Shown piece by piece: positions 16,414-27,305 of a DNA stretch of 64,000 bases (the first letter of the stretch is position 1; each line of letters opens with the position of its first letter). The stretch covers positions 186,001-250,000 of the forward strand of contig NZ_MDKC01000037.1 of NCBI RefSeq assembly GCF_001712755.1. The letters are read 5' to 3'. Source of the stretch: Gottfriedia luciferensis (GTDB taxonomy: Bacteria > Bacillota > Bacilli > Bacillales > Bacillaceae_G). A program made the translations under genes and the position numbers. The notes under the pieces are model-generated. The model had not been told where the DNA came from and ran no database searches. It saw nothing but the letters and a program-made list of their open reading frames with translations.

Positions 16414-17346
16414 ATGTTTGAACATATTACGGTTTTATTAAAAGAAACTGTGGATTCTTTAGATATTAAGGAAGACGGCATTTATGTAGATTGTACTCTT
16501 GGCGGTGGAGGTCATAGTGAATACTTACTATCTCAGCTTTCATCAAAGGGTAGATTAATCGCTTTTGACCAAGATGAAACAGCAATTAGACATGCAAAAG
16601 AGCGATTGAATAAATATGAAAATCAATTAACAATTGTAAAAAGTAATTTTAAACATATAAAAGAAGAACTCCATAATTTAGGTATTTATGAAGTAGATGG
16701 AATCTTATTTGACTTAGGTGTTTCTTCGCCACAACTAGATGTTGCTGAACGTGGATTTAGTTTTCATCAAGACGCACCACTAGATATGCGTATGAATCAA
16801 GAACAAACATTATCAGCATATGAAGTTGTAAACGACTGGCCTTATGAGCAGCTTGTGAAAATATTTTTCCGATACGGAGAAGAGAAATTCTCTAAACAAG
16901 TTGCAAGAAGGATCGAAGAATTAAGAGCTAAGAAGCCGATTGAAACAACTTTTGAGTTAGTTGAAATCATTAAAGATGCAATACCTGCACCTGCAAGAAG
17001 AACAGGTGGACATCCTGCTAAAAGGATTTTTCAAGCAATTCGTATAGCAGTAAATGATGAATTAGGAGTATTTGAAGAAGCTTTAAAGGATGCAATTACC
17101 CTAATAAAACCAAAAGGCAGAATAAGTGTCATAACATTCCATTCATTAGAGGATCGTATTTGTAAAACGATTTTTAAAGAAGCTAGTTCACTTCCGCCGT
17201 TACCACCAGGTTTACCAATTATTCCAGATGAGTTTAAGCCGAAGTTAAAATTAGTGACAAGAAAGCCACTTTTACCAACAGATGAAGAAGTCGAATTTAA
17301 TAAGCGAGCAAGATCTGCAAAGTTAAGGGTTGCAGAAAAATTATAA
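16414..17346 (+). CDS. rsmH: 16S rRNA (cytosine1402-N4)-methyltransferase RsmH
   Basis: A 310-residue SAM-dependent methyltransferase (MraW). The SAM motif [14 protein letters not shown] is near 23-36. The family motifs [12 protein letters not shown] near 102, [14 protein letters not shown] near 205 and [12 protein letters not shown] near 240 are all present. It methylates N4 of C1402 in the ribosomal P site. The ribosome-binding site GAAAG is weak; the start follows the mraZ stop by 32 bases. Confidence 0.96.
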   Translation: MFEHITVLLKETVDSLDIKEDGIYVDCTLGGGGHSEYLLSQLSSKGRLIAFDQDETAIRHAKERLNKYENQLTIVKSNFKHIKEELHNLGIYEVDGILFDLGVSSPQLDVAERGFSFHQDAPLDMRMNQEQTLSAYEVVNDWPYEQLVKIFFRYGEEKFSKQVARRIEELRAKKPIETTFELVEIIKDAIPAPARRTGGHPAKRIFQAIRIAVNDELGVFEEALKDAITLIKPKGRISVITFHSLEDRICKTIFKEASSLPPLPPGLPIIPDEFKPKLKLVTRKPLLPTDEEVEFNKRARSAKLRVAEKL

Positions 17347-17358
17347 GGAGGGAAAATA

Positions 17359-17724
17359 ATGAGTAATTTGGCTAGAAAGCTACAACAAAAACAAGTTACT
17401 GATTTACAACAAAGACCTTCTAACAAGAAAAAACAAAAGAAAGTATCAAAAATTACACCTTTTGAGAAAATACTTTATTTAGTATTTATTTTTGCATGCT
17501 TCTTTATGGGTACAAAAATCATTAAAACTCAAGCGGCAATATATGATACAAATTTAAAAATTCAACATGTGAAAAATGAAATAGCGAATGGAAAACAACA
17601 TAATTCTGAGCTTAAAATGAAGATTGATGAATTAAGCACATATGAGCGCATATGGCAAAAAGCAAAAGAGTTAGGTTTAAATATTGATAGTAACAATGTA
17701 AAGTTTACCGACACTAGCAAGTAG
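17359..17724 (+). CDS. ftsL: Cell division protein FtsL
   Basis: A 121-residue bitopic membrane protein. It has a basic, Gln/Lys-rich cytoplasmic N-terminus, one transmembrane segment (about 35-53, ILYLVFIFACFFMG), and an extracytoplasmic coiled coil. This is the FtsL architecture: the protein pairs with DivIC and DivIB in the divisome. Assignment rests partly on position between rsmH and pbpB, because FtsL sequences diverge. AAGGAGGG precedes the ATG. Confidence 0.92.
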   Translation: MSNLARKLQQKQVTDLQQRPSNKKKQKKVSKITPFEKILYLVFIFACFFMGTKIIKTQAAIYDTNLKIQHVKNEIANGKQHNSELKMKIDELSTYERIWQKAKELGLNIDSNNVKFTDTSK

Positions 17725-17735
17725 GAGATTGAGAT

Positions 17736-19928
17736 ATGAGTAAGAAAAAGAATAAATACACAAATTATGGTATTCGTTGGTTTTTTATTGGTACTTTAAT
17801 CCTTTTTTTCTCCCTTGTTGCTAGACTTTCTTATATTCAATTATCAAGCACAGTAGAAGGTAAAAATTTAAAAGTTTATGCGGATGAGAATTACAATACA
17901 TCCCAAAAAATTCCTGCTAAAAGAGGAACAATATATGACTCAAATGGTGTTCCACTAGCGGAAGAAGTGACAGCTTACACTGTATCGGCCGTTCTAGATC
18001 CAAGTGCATCAAAAAACTCTAAAGTGAAAAGACATGTCGTGGACAAAGAAAAAACTGCAAGTGAATTAGCACCAATTTTAGGTATTGATGAATCGGATCT
18101 TTTAGCGAAATTAGGTAAACCAAAATATCAAGTTGAATTAGGACCAGGTGGAAGAAATATTTCTCAAAGCACAAAAGAACAAATTGAGAAATTAAAGCTA
18201 CCTGGTATTGTTTTTACCCCATCTCAGCAGCGATATTATCCAAATGGTGTATTTGCTTCTCATACGTTAGGATATACGAATGTAAATGATAATGGAGACC
18301 TAATTGGAGAAATGGGATTAGAAAAATCATTGAATAATGAATTAACTGAAAAAGATGGAAAAAGAAGCTTTTTACGTGATCGAAAAGGAAATATTCTACC
18401 ATATGAAAATGAGAAGGTTACTCCTCCACATAATGGTGATGATGTGTATTTAACAATAGATACAAAGATTCAGAGTTTACTAGAAGACGCAATGACTAGC
18501 GTTGAAAAAAAATATGAGCCAGAAAAGATTATGGCAATCGTTTCTGATCCAAAAACCGGTAAAATTGTTGCAATGAGTAACCGTCCTAGCTTCAATCCGA
18601 ATCTTCATGACATTACAAACTATACGAATGACCCGATTTCATATGCAATTGAAGCAGGTTCTACAATGAAAATATTCACTTTAGGTGCTGCAATGAATGA
18701 AGGCGTTTATAATGGAAATGAATATTTCCAATCAGGTCGATATAAAGTACCAGGTGGAGGAACTGTCCATGACGTAAATCGAAATGGATGGGGTTCAATT
18801 ACTTTTGACGAAGGGATTCAAAGGTCTTCAAACGTAGGTATTTCGATTCTTCTTAATGAAAAATTAGGTGCAGATCGCTTTTTACAATACTATAAAAACT
18901 TTGGATTTACACAAAAAACGAATATTAATCTTCCAGGGGAATCAAGTGGTAAATTAGTATTTAATTATCCACTTGAAAAAACAACAACTGCTTTTGGACA
19001 AGGATCTACAGTAACAGGAATTCAAATTATCCAAGCTGCAAGTGCTATTGCTAACAATGGAAAAATGATGAAGCCTTATATTGTCGATAAAATTGTCGAT
19101 CATGATACGAATAAAGTTATTAAAGACTATAAATCTCAGGTTGTTGGTAGTCCAATTTCAGAAGAAACAGCAAAAAGAGAGAGAGCGTTATTAGAAACGG
19201 TTATTACTGCGCCGCATGGTACTGGGCATAACTATGCGATTGAAGGTTATACTGTTGCTGGTAAAACTGGTACTGCCCAAGTTGTTGACGAACACGGGAA
19301 ATATCTTAAAGGACGCGGTCAAAACCTGTTTTCATTTATCGGTATGGCACCTGCAGATAATCCAAAATTAGTCGTTTATGTAGCGATGCTTCGTCCAAAA
19401 CTTGAAGCAACTGAAATCGGTTCAGATGGTGTTTCTGAAATATTTAGAACAGTTACAAAGGGCGCTTTAGAGTATATGAAGGTTGAGCCTGTTAAAAATG
19501 CCAAAGTAGACAAATTAATTGATAAAGAAAGTATAGAAATTCCGAATTTGAAAGGTTTAAATTTAGATGAAGCTAAATCTTTAGCTACATCTGAAGGATT
19601 GAAACCTGTATTATTAGGAAATGGTTTAGAAGTTACTGGTCAATCAATTAAGTCAAAAACCCAAGTTGTCAGAGGTACTACTATTTATCTTAAGACAAAT
19701 GGAACAAATACAATGCCATCTATTATTGGATGGTCAAAATCGGATGTTAACCGTTTAGGTAAATTATTTAAGCTAAATATCTCATCAAAGGGATCTGGAT
19801 TTGTTACAAGTCAGAGTATTAAAGAAGATTCAGAGCTACGGGATCACGACTATTTAACGATTGAATTAAATAAACCAAATGGAGCGACAGACGAAGAAAA
19901 AGATGTAAAAGTAGATGTACAAGAGTAA
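17736..19928 (+). CDS. pbpB: Penicillin-binding protein 2B (divisome transpeptidase)
   Basis: A 730-residue class B PBP. It has an N-terminal membrane anchor (about 14-33), a PBP dimerisation domain, and a transpeptidase domain with catalytic S309 in the STMK motif, S364-S-N366, and K510 in KTGTAQ. Two C-terminal PASTA repeats follow (about 590-720) and end in an acidic tail. It is the essential septal transpeptidase, partner of FtsW/FtsL/DivIB. The start lies 11 bases after ftsL with a GGAGATTGAG ribosome-binding site. Confidence 0.96.
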   Translation: MSKKKNKYTNYGIRWFFIGTLILFFSLVARLSYIQLSSTVEGKNLKVYADENYNTSQKIPAKRGTIYDSNGVPLAEEVTAYTVSAVLDPSASKNSKVKRHVVDKEKTASELAPILGIDESDLLAKLGKPKYQVELGPGGRNISQSTKEQIEKLKLPGIVFTPSQQRYYPNGVFASHTLGYTNVNDNGDLIGEMGLEKSLNNELTEKDGKRSFLRDRKGNILPYENEKVTPPHNGDDVYLTIDTKIQSLLEDAMTSVEKKYEPEKIMAIVSDPKTGKIVAMSNRPSFNPNLHDITNYTNDPISYAIEAGSTMKIFTLGAAMNEGVYNGNEYFQSGRYKVPGGGTVHDVNRNGWGSITFDEGIQRSSNVGISILLNEKLGADRFLQYYKNFGFTQKTNINLPGESSGKLVFNYPLEKTTTAFGQGSTVTGIQIIQAASAIANNGKMMKPYIVDKIVDHDTNKVIKDYKSQVVGSPISEETAKRERALLETVITAPHGTGHNYAIEGYTVAGKTGTAQVVDEHGKYLKGRGQNLFSFIGMAPADNPKLVVYVAMLRPKLEATEIGSDGVSEIFRTVTKGALEYMKVEPVKNAKVDKLIDKESIEIPNLKGLNLDEAKSLATSEGLKPVLLGNGLEVTGQSIKSKTQVVRGTTIYLKTNGTNTMPSIIGWSKSDVNRLGKLFKLNISSKGSGFVTSQSIKEDSELRDHDYLTIELNKPNGATDEEKDVKVDVQE

Positions 19929-19962
19929 TATGACAGGAAATATGTTTAATTAAATAAAAATG

Positions 19963-20012
19963 ACAATAGACCATTCTAGGACAATAAAAAGCTAGAAGGT
20001 CTATTGTATTTG
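19963..20012 (+). terminator. Hairpin between pbpB and spoVD
   Basis: ACAATAGACC-(A)-TTCTAG and CTAGAA-GGTCTATTGT form a long stem followed by ATTTGG, a poor T-tract. It probably reduces read-through into spoVD, which in B. subtilis has its own mother-cell promoter. Confidence 0.6.
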
Positions 20013-20061
20013 GTACAAGCATATATTGAAACGAACATAATGTAGAGGAGTGTTCGTTTCG

Positions 20062-22014
20062 ATGCGAGTATCTAATGTAACAGTTCGAAAACGATTATTT
20101 TTTGTATTCATTGGTGGTTTATTGATTTTTTCTATTATTGCAACAAGGCTTGGTTATGTACAATTTGCTATGGGTGATCTTTTAACTGAACGAGCGAAAA
20201 ATTCGTGGAGTCGAGATATTCCTTTTGAACCAAAGCGCGGTGAAATTTTAGATCGTAATGGTGTTGCTCTTGCTACTAATAAAAGTGCTCCATCTGTATT
20301 AGTCGTTCCTAGGCAAATAAAAGATCCTAAGGAGGCGACTGAAAAACTTGCCCCAATTTTAAAAATCTCCGAAGTAAAACTTTATAGAATATTAACGAAA
20401 AGATCTAGTATGGAGCACATTCGAACAGAAGGTATAAAAATTACAAATGAGAAAGCTAAACAAATCCGAGATCTGAACATAGCTGGAGTATACATTGCAG
20501 AGGATTCGAAAAGATATTATCCATTTGGTAACTATCTTTCTCATGTTTTAGGTTTTGCAGGAATCGATAATCAGGGCTTAAACGGATTAGAACTATATTA
20601 CGATAAGCAATTAAGTGGTGAAAAAGGTAGTGTTCAATTTTATTCTGATGCTAAAGGTCAAAGAATGCCTAATATTGCAGACGACTATATTCCGCCAATT
20701 AATGGTTTAAATTTAAAATTAACTGTAGATTCGCGAATACAAACAATTCTTGAACGAGAAATGAATAATGCAACTGCTCAATATAATCCTGATTCAATGA
20801 TTGGAATTGCGATGAATCCAAATACGGGAGAAATACTAGCAATGAGCAGTCGTCCAAGCTTTGATCCTACTAATTTTAAAAATGTTCCGCCTGAAGTATA
20901 TAATCGAAATTTACCTGTTTGGTCAAATTATGAGCCAGGTTCAACGTTTAAGATTATTACACTAGCAGCCGCATTAAATGAAGGCTTAGTAGATTTGAAT
21001 AAAGATCATTTTTATGATGATGGGGCTGCTGAAGTAGCTGGAGCTCGTTTGCGTTGTCATAAAAGAGGTGGACATGGCTCTCAGACTTTCTTAGAGGTAG
21101 TTCAAAATTCATGTAACCCAGGCTTTGTAGAATTAGGTAATCGCTTAGGAGAAGATCGTTTATTTAACTATATTCGTAATTTTGGTTTCGGCAAAAAAAC
21201 AGGAATTGATTTACAAGGTGAAGCATCTGGGATTTTATTCAGCATGGATCGAGTCGGTCCAGTTGAAGCAGCAACAACTGCTTTTGGTCAAGGTGTATCA
21301 GTTACACCAATTCAGCAAGTTGCAGCAGTATCAGCTGCTATTAATGGAGGAATTCTTTACCAACCTTATATAGCTAAAGAGTTTGTAGATCCGGTTACAA
21401 ACGAAGTAGTTAGTCGAAAAACGCCAATTTCAAAAAGACGAGTTATTTCTCCTGATACATCTAAAAAGGTACGATTAGCTCTAGAGAGTGTTGTTGCACA
21501 AGGTACTGGTAAAGGTGCTTTTGTGGAAGGGTATCGAGTTGGCGGTAAAACTGGAACAGCGCAAAAAGTAAAAGATGGACGATACGATGATAGTAGTTTT
21601 ATCGTTTCATTCGTAGGCTTTGCACCGGCTGACGATCCACAAATAGTGGTTTATATTGCAGTTGATAATCCAAAAGGGACTGTTCAATTTGGGGGAGTTG
21701 TAGCTGCTCCGATCGTAGGGAATATTATTCGTGATAGTATGCAAGTTTTAGGCGTACCACCTAGAAAAAATCAAATCCCCAAAAAATTCGTATACGGTGA
21801 TACACCAACATATGAAGTGCCAAATTTAATAGGTTTGGAGAAAAAAGATTTGCAACCTTTGCTAGATACTTTTACTATTGAATATAGTGGCAGTGGAAAT
21901 ATTGTCGTTGACCAAGCACCAAAAGCAGGTGTTAAACTAAAAGAAGGTTCTAAAATAAGAATTTATTTAGGAACGAAAGAAGAAACTAAATCTAAAACTA
22001 AAGATAAAAAATGA
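20062..22014 (+). CDS. spoVD: Sporulation-specific penicillin-binding protein SpoVD
   Basis: A 650-residue class B PBP specific for spore cortex synthesis, working with the SEDS protein SpoVE. Order: membrane anchor (about 12-34), dimerisation domain starting at the RGEILDRNG motif, and transpeptidase with S294 (STFK), S350-C-N352 and K496 (KTGTAQ). One PASTA repeat near 575-635 and a Lys-rich tail follow. The ATG at 20062 is used, 11 bases after AGAGGAG; the GTG four codons earlier overlaps that site. The start [12 protein letters not shown] matches known SpoVD proteins. Confidence 0.95.
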   Translation: MRVSNVTVRKRLFFVFIGGLLIFSIIATRLGYVQFAMGDLLTERAKNSWSRDIPFEPKRGEILDRNGVALATNKSAPSVLVVPRQIKDPKEATEKLAPILKISEVKLYRILTKRSSMEHIRTEGIKITNEKAKQIRDLNIAGVYIAEDSKRYYPFGNYLSHVLGFAGIDNQGLNGLELYYDKQLSGEKGSVQFYSDAKGQRMPNIADDYIPPINGLNLKLTVDSRIQTILEREMNNATAQYNPDSMIGIAMNPNTGEILAMSSRPSFDPTNFKNVPPEVYNRNLPVWSNYEPGSTFKIITLAAALNEGLVDLNKDHFYDDGAAEVAGARLRCHKRGGHGSQTFLEVVQNSCNPGFVELGNRLGEDRLFNYIRNFGFGKKTGIDLQGEASGILFSMDRVGPVEAATTAFGQGVSVTPIQQVAAVSAAINGGILYQPYIAKEFVDPVTNEVVSRKTPISKRRVISPDTSKKVRLALESVVAQGTGKGAFVEGYRVGGKTGTAQKVKDGRYDDSSFIVSFVGFAPADDPQIVVYIAVDNPKGTVQFGGVVAAPIVGNIIRDSMQVLGVPPRKNQIPKKFVYGDTPTYEVPNLIGLEKKDLQPLLDTFTIEYSGSGNIVVDQAPKAGVKLKEGSKIRIYLGTKEETKSKTKDKK

Positions 22015-22039
22015 TTTAGTGAATACGAAAGGAATTACT

Positions 22040-23506
22040 ATGAAACTTCATACTTTACTATCAAGATTAAAGCCTTTAGTGAATCTTCCATCTGAAAATC
22101 CGGAAATCACTGGGGTTGAAATGGATTCAAGAAATGTTAAACCAGGTTATTTATTCATCTGTATAGAAGGGTATACAGTAGATGGCCACAAGTACGTAGA
22201 TCAAGCGATTGAAAAAGGTGCAGTAGCGATACTTGCACAAAAACCAATTGAATCGAATGTACCAGTAGCTTATGTGAAAGACACTAATCGTTCGATGGCT
22301 GTTGTTGGTAATACCTTTTATGAAAACCCAACACAAAAACTAAATCTAGTTGGTATTACTGGTACGAATGGTAAGACCACTACTTCATATATTATTGAAG
22401 AGATTGTTAAACACAATAAGAAAAAAACAGGTGTCATCGGCACAATTGGTATGAAAATAGGAGAAGAGATTTTTGAAACAAAAAATACAACTCCTGATAG
22501 CTTAACATTACAATCAATGTTTGCAAAAATGGTTGACGCAAATGTGGATACTGCAGTGATGGAAGTTTCTTCACACGCATTACATTTAGGGCGTGTTCAT
22601 GGCTGTGAATATGATATAGCTGTTTTTACAAATCTTTCCCAAGATCACTTAGACTATCATGGAACGATGGAAGAATATAAAAAAGCTAAAGGTTTATTAT
22701 TCTCTCAATTAGGTAATAGCTTCTCTACTCAAAAACCTAAATTTGCAATCCTAAACATTGATGATTCTGCTTCTGAAGAATATATGAAGTTTACACAAGC
22801 AAATCTAATAACTTATGGTTTAAGTAAAGATGCTGACTTGTTTGCTGATGCAATTGAATTAACGAATGCTGGTACTAGATTCACATTACACTTTTTAAAT
22901 AAACAATATGTTGTAGAAATGAATCTTATTGGAACATTTAATGTATATAATGTATTAGCGGCAATTGGAGCAGGAATCGCATTAAATATAGAAATGGAGA
23001 CAATCCTAGACGCAGTCGCAACGATCGAAGGAGTACCGGGACGTTTCCAAGCCGTTAATGCTGGGCAAGATTTTACGGTTATTGTAGACTATGCACATAC
23101 ACCAGATAGTCTAGAAAATGTATTAAATACTGTTAAGCAATTTGCAAAAAATGATATTTTTACTGTTGTTGGCTGTGGTGGAGATCGTGACCGAACAAAA
23201 CGACCACTAATGGGTAAGATTGCAGCGGATCTTTCAACAAATGCAATCTTTACATCTGATAACCCAAGAACAGAAGACCCAACTTTAATTTTAGAAGACA
23301 TGAAACGCGGATTAGTGCATAATAATATTACGGTAATAGAAGATCGTAAAAAAGCTATAACATTTGCGATTCAAAATGCAAAAAAACATGATATTATTGT
23401 TATTGCAGGTAAAGGTCATGAGACATATCAGATTGTAGGAACAAATGTTTCACATTTTGATGATGTTGAAGAAGCTAAAGAAGCTATTTTGCAAAGAAGA
23501 GGATAG
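22040..23506 (+). CDS. murE: UDP-MurNAc-L-Ala-D-Glu:meso-diaminopimelate ligase MurE
   Basis: A 488-residue Mur ligase adding the third peptide residue to the peptidoglycan precursor. The ATP loop is [12 protein letters not shown] near 110. The DNPR motif (D407-R410, SDNPRTEDP) specifies meso-diaminopimelate rather than lysine. The ATG at 22040 follows AAAGGA; in-frame codons upstream in the spoVD gap lack a ribosome-binding site. The stop codon lies inside a perfect inverted repeat (23492-23520). Confidence 0.96.
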   Translation: MKLHTLLSRLKPLVNLPSENPEITGVEMDSRNVKPGYLFICIEGYTVDGHKYVDQAIEKGAVAILAQKPIESNVPVAYVKDTNRSMAVVGNTFYENPTQKLNLVGITGTNGKTTTSYIIEEIVKHNKKKTGVIGTIGMKIGEEIFETKNTTPDSLTLQSMFAKMVDANVDTAVMEVSSHALHLGRVHGCEYDIAVFTNLSQDHLDYHGTMEEYKKAKGLLFSQLGNSFSTQKPKFAILNIDDSASEEYMKFTQANLITYGLSKDADLFADAIELTNAGTRFTLHFLNKQYVVEMNLIGTFNVYNVLAAIGAGIALNIEMETILDAVATIEGVPGRFQAVNAGQDFTVIVDYAHTPDSLENVLNTVKQFAKNDIFTVVGCGGDRDRTKRPLMGKIAADLSTNAIFTSDNPRTEDPTLILEDMKRGLVHNNITVIEDRKKAITFAIQNAKKHDIIVIAGKGHETYQIVGTNVSHFDDVEEAKEAILQRRG

Positions 23507-23520
23507 TATCCTCTTCTTTG
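23492..23520 (+). other. Perfect inverted repeat spanning the murE stop codon
   Basis: Arms CAAAGAAGAGGATA and TATCCTCTTCTTTG, 14 bases each, flank a single central G, and the murE TAG is at the apex. In mRNA this folds to a strong hairpin, but only TAATG follows, so it is not a normal intrinsic terminator. It may stabilise mRNA 3' ends or limit read-through into mraY. Confidence 0.7.
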
Positions 23521-23614
23521 TAATGTGAAAAATTGATTTCATAATTCTTTATAAAAGAATTAAACTATGAAGTAAACAACAACAAAGAAGAGAACTTAGA
23601 AAGGAGGGCGTATA

Positions 23615-24589
23615 ATGCTAGAACCGTCAATTTTAGTTGCTATGATTTCAGCATTTATCATTGCAGTCATTTTATCGCCTATTTTTATACCGTACTTAAG
23701 AAAACTTAAATTTGGACAGAGTATTCGAGACGAAGGTCCACAATCTCATAAAAAGAAATCAGGAACCCCAACTATGGGTGGGATTATCATATTAATTGCT
23801 TTAAGTTTATCTGCACTTTTAATTTCTATGTATTTTGATGTTTTATCAACACGTACATATGTATTATTATTTGTCACAATTTGTTTTGGAGTAATTGGAT
23901 TTTTAGATGACTATATTAAGGTTGTTAAAAAGAGAAACCTAGGACTAACATCTAAACAAAAATTCATTTGCCAAGTTATTGTGTCAATCATAGTCTTTTT
24001 CGCAATCCGTGCTATGGGTATCTCTACATCTATTTCGATACCAGGGACACATTATTCATTTGATTTAGGCTTTATCTATGTATTATTAATTATCTTTATG
24101 CTAGTTGGTACTTCAAACGCTGTAAATTTAACAGATGGATTAGATGGACTTGTGTCAGGTACAGCAGCAATCGCATTTGGTGCATATGCAGTACTTGCTT
24201 ATAACCAACACCAACTTGATGTGGCAATATTTTCAATAGCAGTTGTAGGAGCTGTATTAGGTTTCTTAGTATTTAATGCACACCCTGCAAAGGTCTTTAT
24301 GGGAGATACAGGCTCATTAGCATTAGGTGGGGCGCTGGCTGCAATTGCAATCGTTACACACTTAGAAATTTTACTTGTCATTATTGGTGGTATTTTTGTT
24401 ATTGAAACTCTTTCAGTAATGATTCAAGTTGCATCTTTTAAAGCAACAGGTAAAAGGGTATTTAAAATGAGTCCTCTGCACCATCATTATGAATTATCTG
24501 GATGGTCAGAATGGCGTGTAGTAGTAACATTTTGGTTTGTAGGATTACTTTTTGCATTATTAGGAATCTATATTGAGGTGTGGATGTAA
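23615..24589 (+). CDS. mraY: Phospho-N-acetylmuramoyl-pentapeptide transferase MraY
   Basis: A 324-residue polytopic membrane enzyme that makes lipid I on undecaprenyl phosphate. Family motifs seen are GTPTMGG near 51, FLDDYIK near 97, [10 protein letters not shown] near 170, and the C-terminal [13 protein letters not shown] with its histidine cluster near 287. About ten membrane segments. A strong AAAGGAGGG ribosome-binding site precedes the ATG. Its stop abuts murD. Confidence 0.96.
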   Translation: MLEPSILVAMISAFIIAVILSPIFIPYLRKLKFGQSIRDEGPQSHKKKSGTPTMGGIIILIALSLSALLISMYFDVLSTRTYVLLFVTICFGVIGFLDDYIKVVKKRNLGLTSKQKFICQVIVSIIVFFAIRAMGISTSISIPGTHYSFDLGFIYVLLIIFMLVGTSNAVNLTDGLDGLVSGTAAIAFGAYAVLAYNQHQLDVAIFSIAVVGAVLGFLVFNAHPAKVFMGDTGSLALGGALAAIAIVTHLEILLVIIGGIFVIETLSVMIQVASFKATGKRVFKMSPLHHHYELSGWSEWRVVVTFWFVGLLFALLGIYIEVWM

Positions 24590-25942
24590 TTGAATAACAT
24601 ATCGAACTTTCAAAATAAAAATGTATTAGTATTAGGAATGGCAAAGAGCGGTTATGCAGCTAGTAGATTATTAAAAAAATTAGGTGCGACTGTAACTGTT
24701 AATGACCGAACACCTTTTGAACAAAATGAAATCGCACAAAAGCTAAAAAGTGAAGGCTTTAACGTAATTTGTGGTGAGCATCCACTATCATTAATAGATG
24801 ATCAACCATTTTGTATTGTCAAAAATCCTGGGATTCCCTATACGAATCCATTATTAATAGAAGCTGTAAAGCGTAATATTCCGATTTATACGGAAATAGA
24901 GCTTGCATATTTAATAAGTGAAGCACCATTTATCGGAATTACAGGCTCAAATGGGAAAACGACAACGACAACTTTAGCATTAAATATGTTACAAGAAGGC
25001 AATAAAAACCCACTTGTTGCAGGAAATATCGGTACTGTTGCATGTGAAGTTGCTGAAAATGCAAAAGAAGATAATATTATTGTAACTGAACTTTCTTCAT
25101 TTCAATTGATGGGAATCGAAAGTTTCCGACCAAAAATTTCATTAATCACAAATATTTTCGAAGCTCATTTAGACTATCATGGTACTAAAGATGAGTATAT
25201 TAAGGCAAAAGCCAATATATTTAAAAATCAAACAGAAAATGATTTTGCTGTCGTTAATTTTGATGATGAGAATGTAATGGCAATGGCTTCTCAAATTAGA
25301 GCGAAAATTATTCCATTCTCTACAACTAAAATTATGCAAGATGGTGCATATGTTCAAAATGGCTTTGTATTTTTTAAAGAGAAAAAAGTGATTGAAGTTG
25401 AAAAAATTGTCTTACCAGGTAAACATAATTTAGAAAATATATTAGCAGCAGTAGCAATTTCTAAACTTCTAGGTGTTGAAAATGACGCGATTGAAAAGGT
25501 ATTAACAACTTTCACTGGTGTAGAGCACCGACTACAGTTTGTTACAGAAATAAATAAGAGAAAGTTTTATAATGATTCAAAAGCTACTAATATTTTAGCA
25601 ACACAAAAAGCAATTTCTTCTTTTCAAAAACCAGTCATTTTAATAGCTGGTGGTTTAGATCGAGGAAATGGTTTTGACGATTTAATTCCTTATTTCAAAA
25701 ATGTGAAAAAAATGGTCACTTATGGTCAAACAGCAGAAAAATTAATTGAATCAGCAGAAAAAGCAGGAATGAAAGCAGTAAAATCGGTAGATAATGTTGA
25801 AGATGCTGTAAATGAAGCATTCGCTCATTCAGAAGTTGGAGATATTATTTTATTGTCACCTGCTTGTGCAAGCTGGGATCAATTTAAGACTTTTGAAGAA
25901 CGTGGTAATAAATTTATACAAGCAGTGCATAAGTTAATGTAA
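24590..25942 (+). CDS. murD: UDP-N-acetylmuramoylalanine:D-glutamate ligase MurD
   Basis: A 450-residue Mur ligase adding D-glutamate to UDP-MurNAc-L-Ala. It has an N-terminal UDP-binding fold ([13 protein letters not shown] near 10-22), the ATP loop [12 protein letters not shown] near 117, and a C-terminal domain ending in [19 protein letters not shown], a MurD signature. The start is TTG immediately after the mraY stop, with GAGGTG nine bases upstream inside mraY, so the two are translationally linked. Confidence 0.95.
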   Translation: MNNISNFQNKNVLVLGMAKSGYAASRLLKKLGATVTVNDRTPFEQNEIAQKLKSEGFNVICGEHPLSLIDDQPFCIVKNPGIPYTNPLLIEAVKRNIPIYTEIELAYLISEAPFIGITGSNGKTTTTTLALNMLQEGNKNPLVAGNIGTVACEVAENAKEDNIIVTELSSFQLMGIESFRPKISLITNIFEAHLDYHGTKDEYIKAKANIFKNQTENDFAVVNFDDENVMAMASQIRAKIIPFSTTKIMQDGAYVQNGFVFFKEKKVIEVEKIVLPGKHNLENILAAVAISKLLGVENDAIEKVLTTFTGVEHRLQFVTEINKRKFYNDSKATNILATQKAISSFQKPVILIAGGLDRGNGFDDLIPYFKNVKKMVTYGQTAEKLIESAEKAGMKAVKSVDNVEDAVNEAFAHSEVGDIILLSPACASWDQFKTFEERGNKFIQAVHKLM

Positions 25943-25976
25943 GGCTTGTTTAATTCAAAAGTTGAGGTGTATTTAA

Positions 25977-27077
25977 GTGCCAACAAAGAAAAATAGTCCT
26001 GACATGATTCTTGTTCTCGTTACGCTATCATTATTAACAGTAGGTATGATTATGGTTTACAGTGCTAGTGCAATATGGGCATCTTATAAGTTTCATGATT
26101 CGTTCTTTTTTGCTAAACGGCAATTATTATTTGCTGGGGTTGGAGTAGTTGGAATGTTTGTAGTTTCAAATATTGACTACTGGCTTTTCAAAACACATGC
26201 AAAAAAAATATTAATCGCTTGTTTTATCTTGTTGGTACTTGTACTTGTACCAGGAGTTGGTCTAGTACGAGGTGGTGCACGAAGTTGGATTGGTATCGGT
26301 GCATTCTCGATCCAGCCCTCTGAGTTTATGAAACTTGGAATGATGGTATTTCTATCAAAATACTTAGCAGATAATCAGAAAAATATTACGTCTTTTAAAA
26401 AGGGTCTTGTACCAACATTAGGTCTTGTGTTTTTGGCATTTGGATTAATTATGCTTCAACCAGATTTAGGAACAGGTACAGTAATGGTAGGTACTTGTGT
26501 AATCATCATATTCGTAGCTGGAGCAAGAATTTCTCATTTTATGGGATTGGGTATTGTTGGGGTTGCAGGATTTGTTGCCCTAATAGCATCTGCTCCATAT
26601 CGAATAAAAAGGATTACATCATTTCTAGATCCATGGTCTGATCCATTAGGAACTGGATTCCAAATTATTCAATCACTATATGCAATTGGACCTGGTGGAT
26701 TATTTGGTTTAGGATTGGGACAAAGTAGACAAAAGTTTATGTATTTGCCTGAACCACAAACTGATTTCATCTTTGCGATTCTCACAGAAGAATTAGGATT
26801 TATTGGCGGAACATTCGTCATCTTATTATTCTCTTTATTACTTTGGAGAGGAATCCGAATTGCTTTAAGTGCTCCTGATTTATTTGGTACTTTTTTAGCA
26901 GTAGGAATTGTCTCAATGATTGCAATACAAGTAATGATTAATATAGGCGTTGTAATAGGTTTAATGCCTGTTACAGGGATTACATTACCATTCTTAAGCT
27001 ATGGTGGTTCATCTCTAACATTAATGCTTTTAGCCGTAGGTGTATTATTAAATATTAGTAGACATGCGCGTACATAA
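25977..27077 (+). CDS. spoVE: SEDS-family peptidoglycan polymerase SpoVE
   Basis: A 366-residue, roughly ten-segment SEDS protein. The conserved polymerase region ITSFLDPWSDPLGTGFQ near 218-234 and the C-terminal GGSS motif are present. Its position between murD and murG, with spoVD nearby, identifies it as SpoVE rather than vegetative FtsW, though the sequences are close paralogs. It polymerises glycan strands for the spore cortex. GTG start at 25977, seven bases after GAGGTG. A compound terminator follows. Confidence 0.9.
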   Translation: MPTKKNSPDMILVLVTLSLLTVGMIMVYSASAIWASYKFHDSFFFAKRQLLFAGVGVVGMFVVSNIDYWLFKTHAKKILIACFILLVLVLVPGVGLVRGGARSWIGIGAFSIQPSEFMKLGMMVFLSKYLADNQKNITSFKKGLVPTLGLVFLAFGLIMLQPDLGTGTVMVGTCVIIIFVAGARISHFMGLGIVGVAGFVALIASAPYRIKRITSFLDPWSDPLGTGFQIIQSLYAIGPGGLFGLGLGQSRQKFMYLPEPQTDFIFAILTEELGFIGGTFVILLFSLLLWRGIRIALSAPDLFGTFLAVGIVSMIAIQVMINIGVVIGLMPVTGITLPFLSYGGSSLTLMLLAVGVLLNISRHART

Positions 27078-27148
27078 AAGGACCGACTCAGGATTGAAGC
27101 AAGTACATGTTGTACTTGAATCTTTCAAAAATGAGTCGGTCCTTTTTA
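27076..27148 (+). terminator. Terminator after spoVE
   Basis: AAAAGGACCGACTCA and TGAGTCGGTCCTTTTT pair over 15 bases. An inner CAAGTACA/TGTACTTG hairpin lies in between. It starts at the spoVE stop codon. Confidence 0.93.
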
Positions 27149-27222
27149 TGTAGTAACGCAATGGGTCCTTACCGATTTACTTTCCAATTGGTGCGTTTTC
27201 TTTATTTTTATAGAAAAAACAA

Positions 27223-27252
27223 TTAGAATGATAGTGATAAAATTGGTATAAT
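27223..27252 (+). promoter_or_regulatory. Candidate extended -10 promoter for murG
   Basis: TGGTATAAT (extended -10, TATAAT at 27247-27252) lies 18 bases after TTAGAA (27223-27228), downstream of the spoVE terminator and about 55 bases before murG. Confidence 0.6.
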
Positions 27253-27305
27253 AACTACTTAAACTGTTTAAAGTTATTTATGTATTGTAATTTAGGAGGA
27301 TCTTT

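Noticed and set aside
20019-20043. GCATATA/CATAATGT as a SigE promoter for spoVD
   Set aside because: The boxes are only about ten bases apart and match poorly, though SigE control is expected from B. subtilis.
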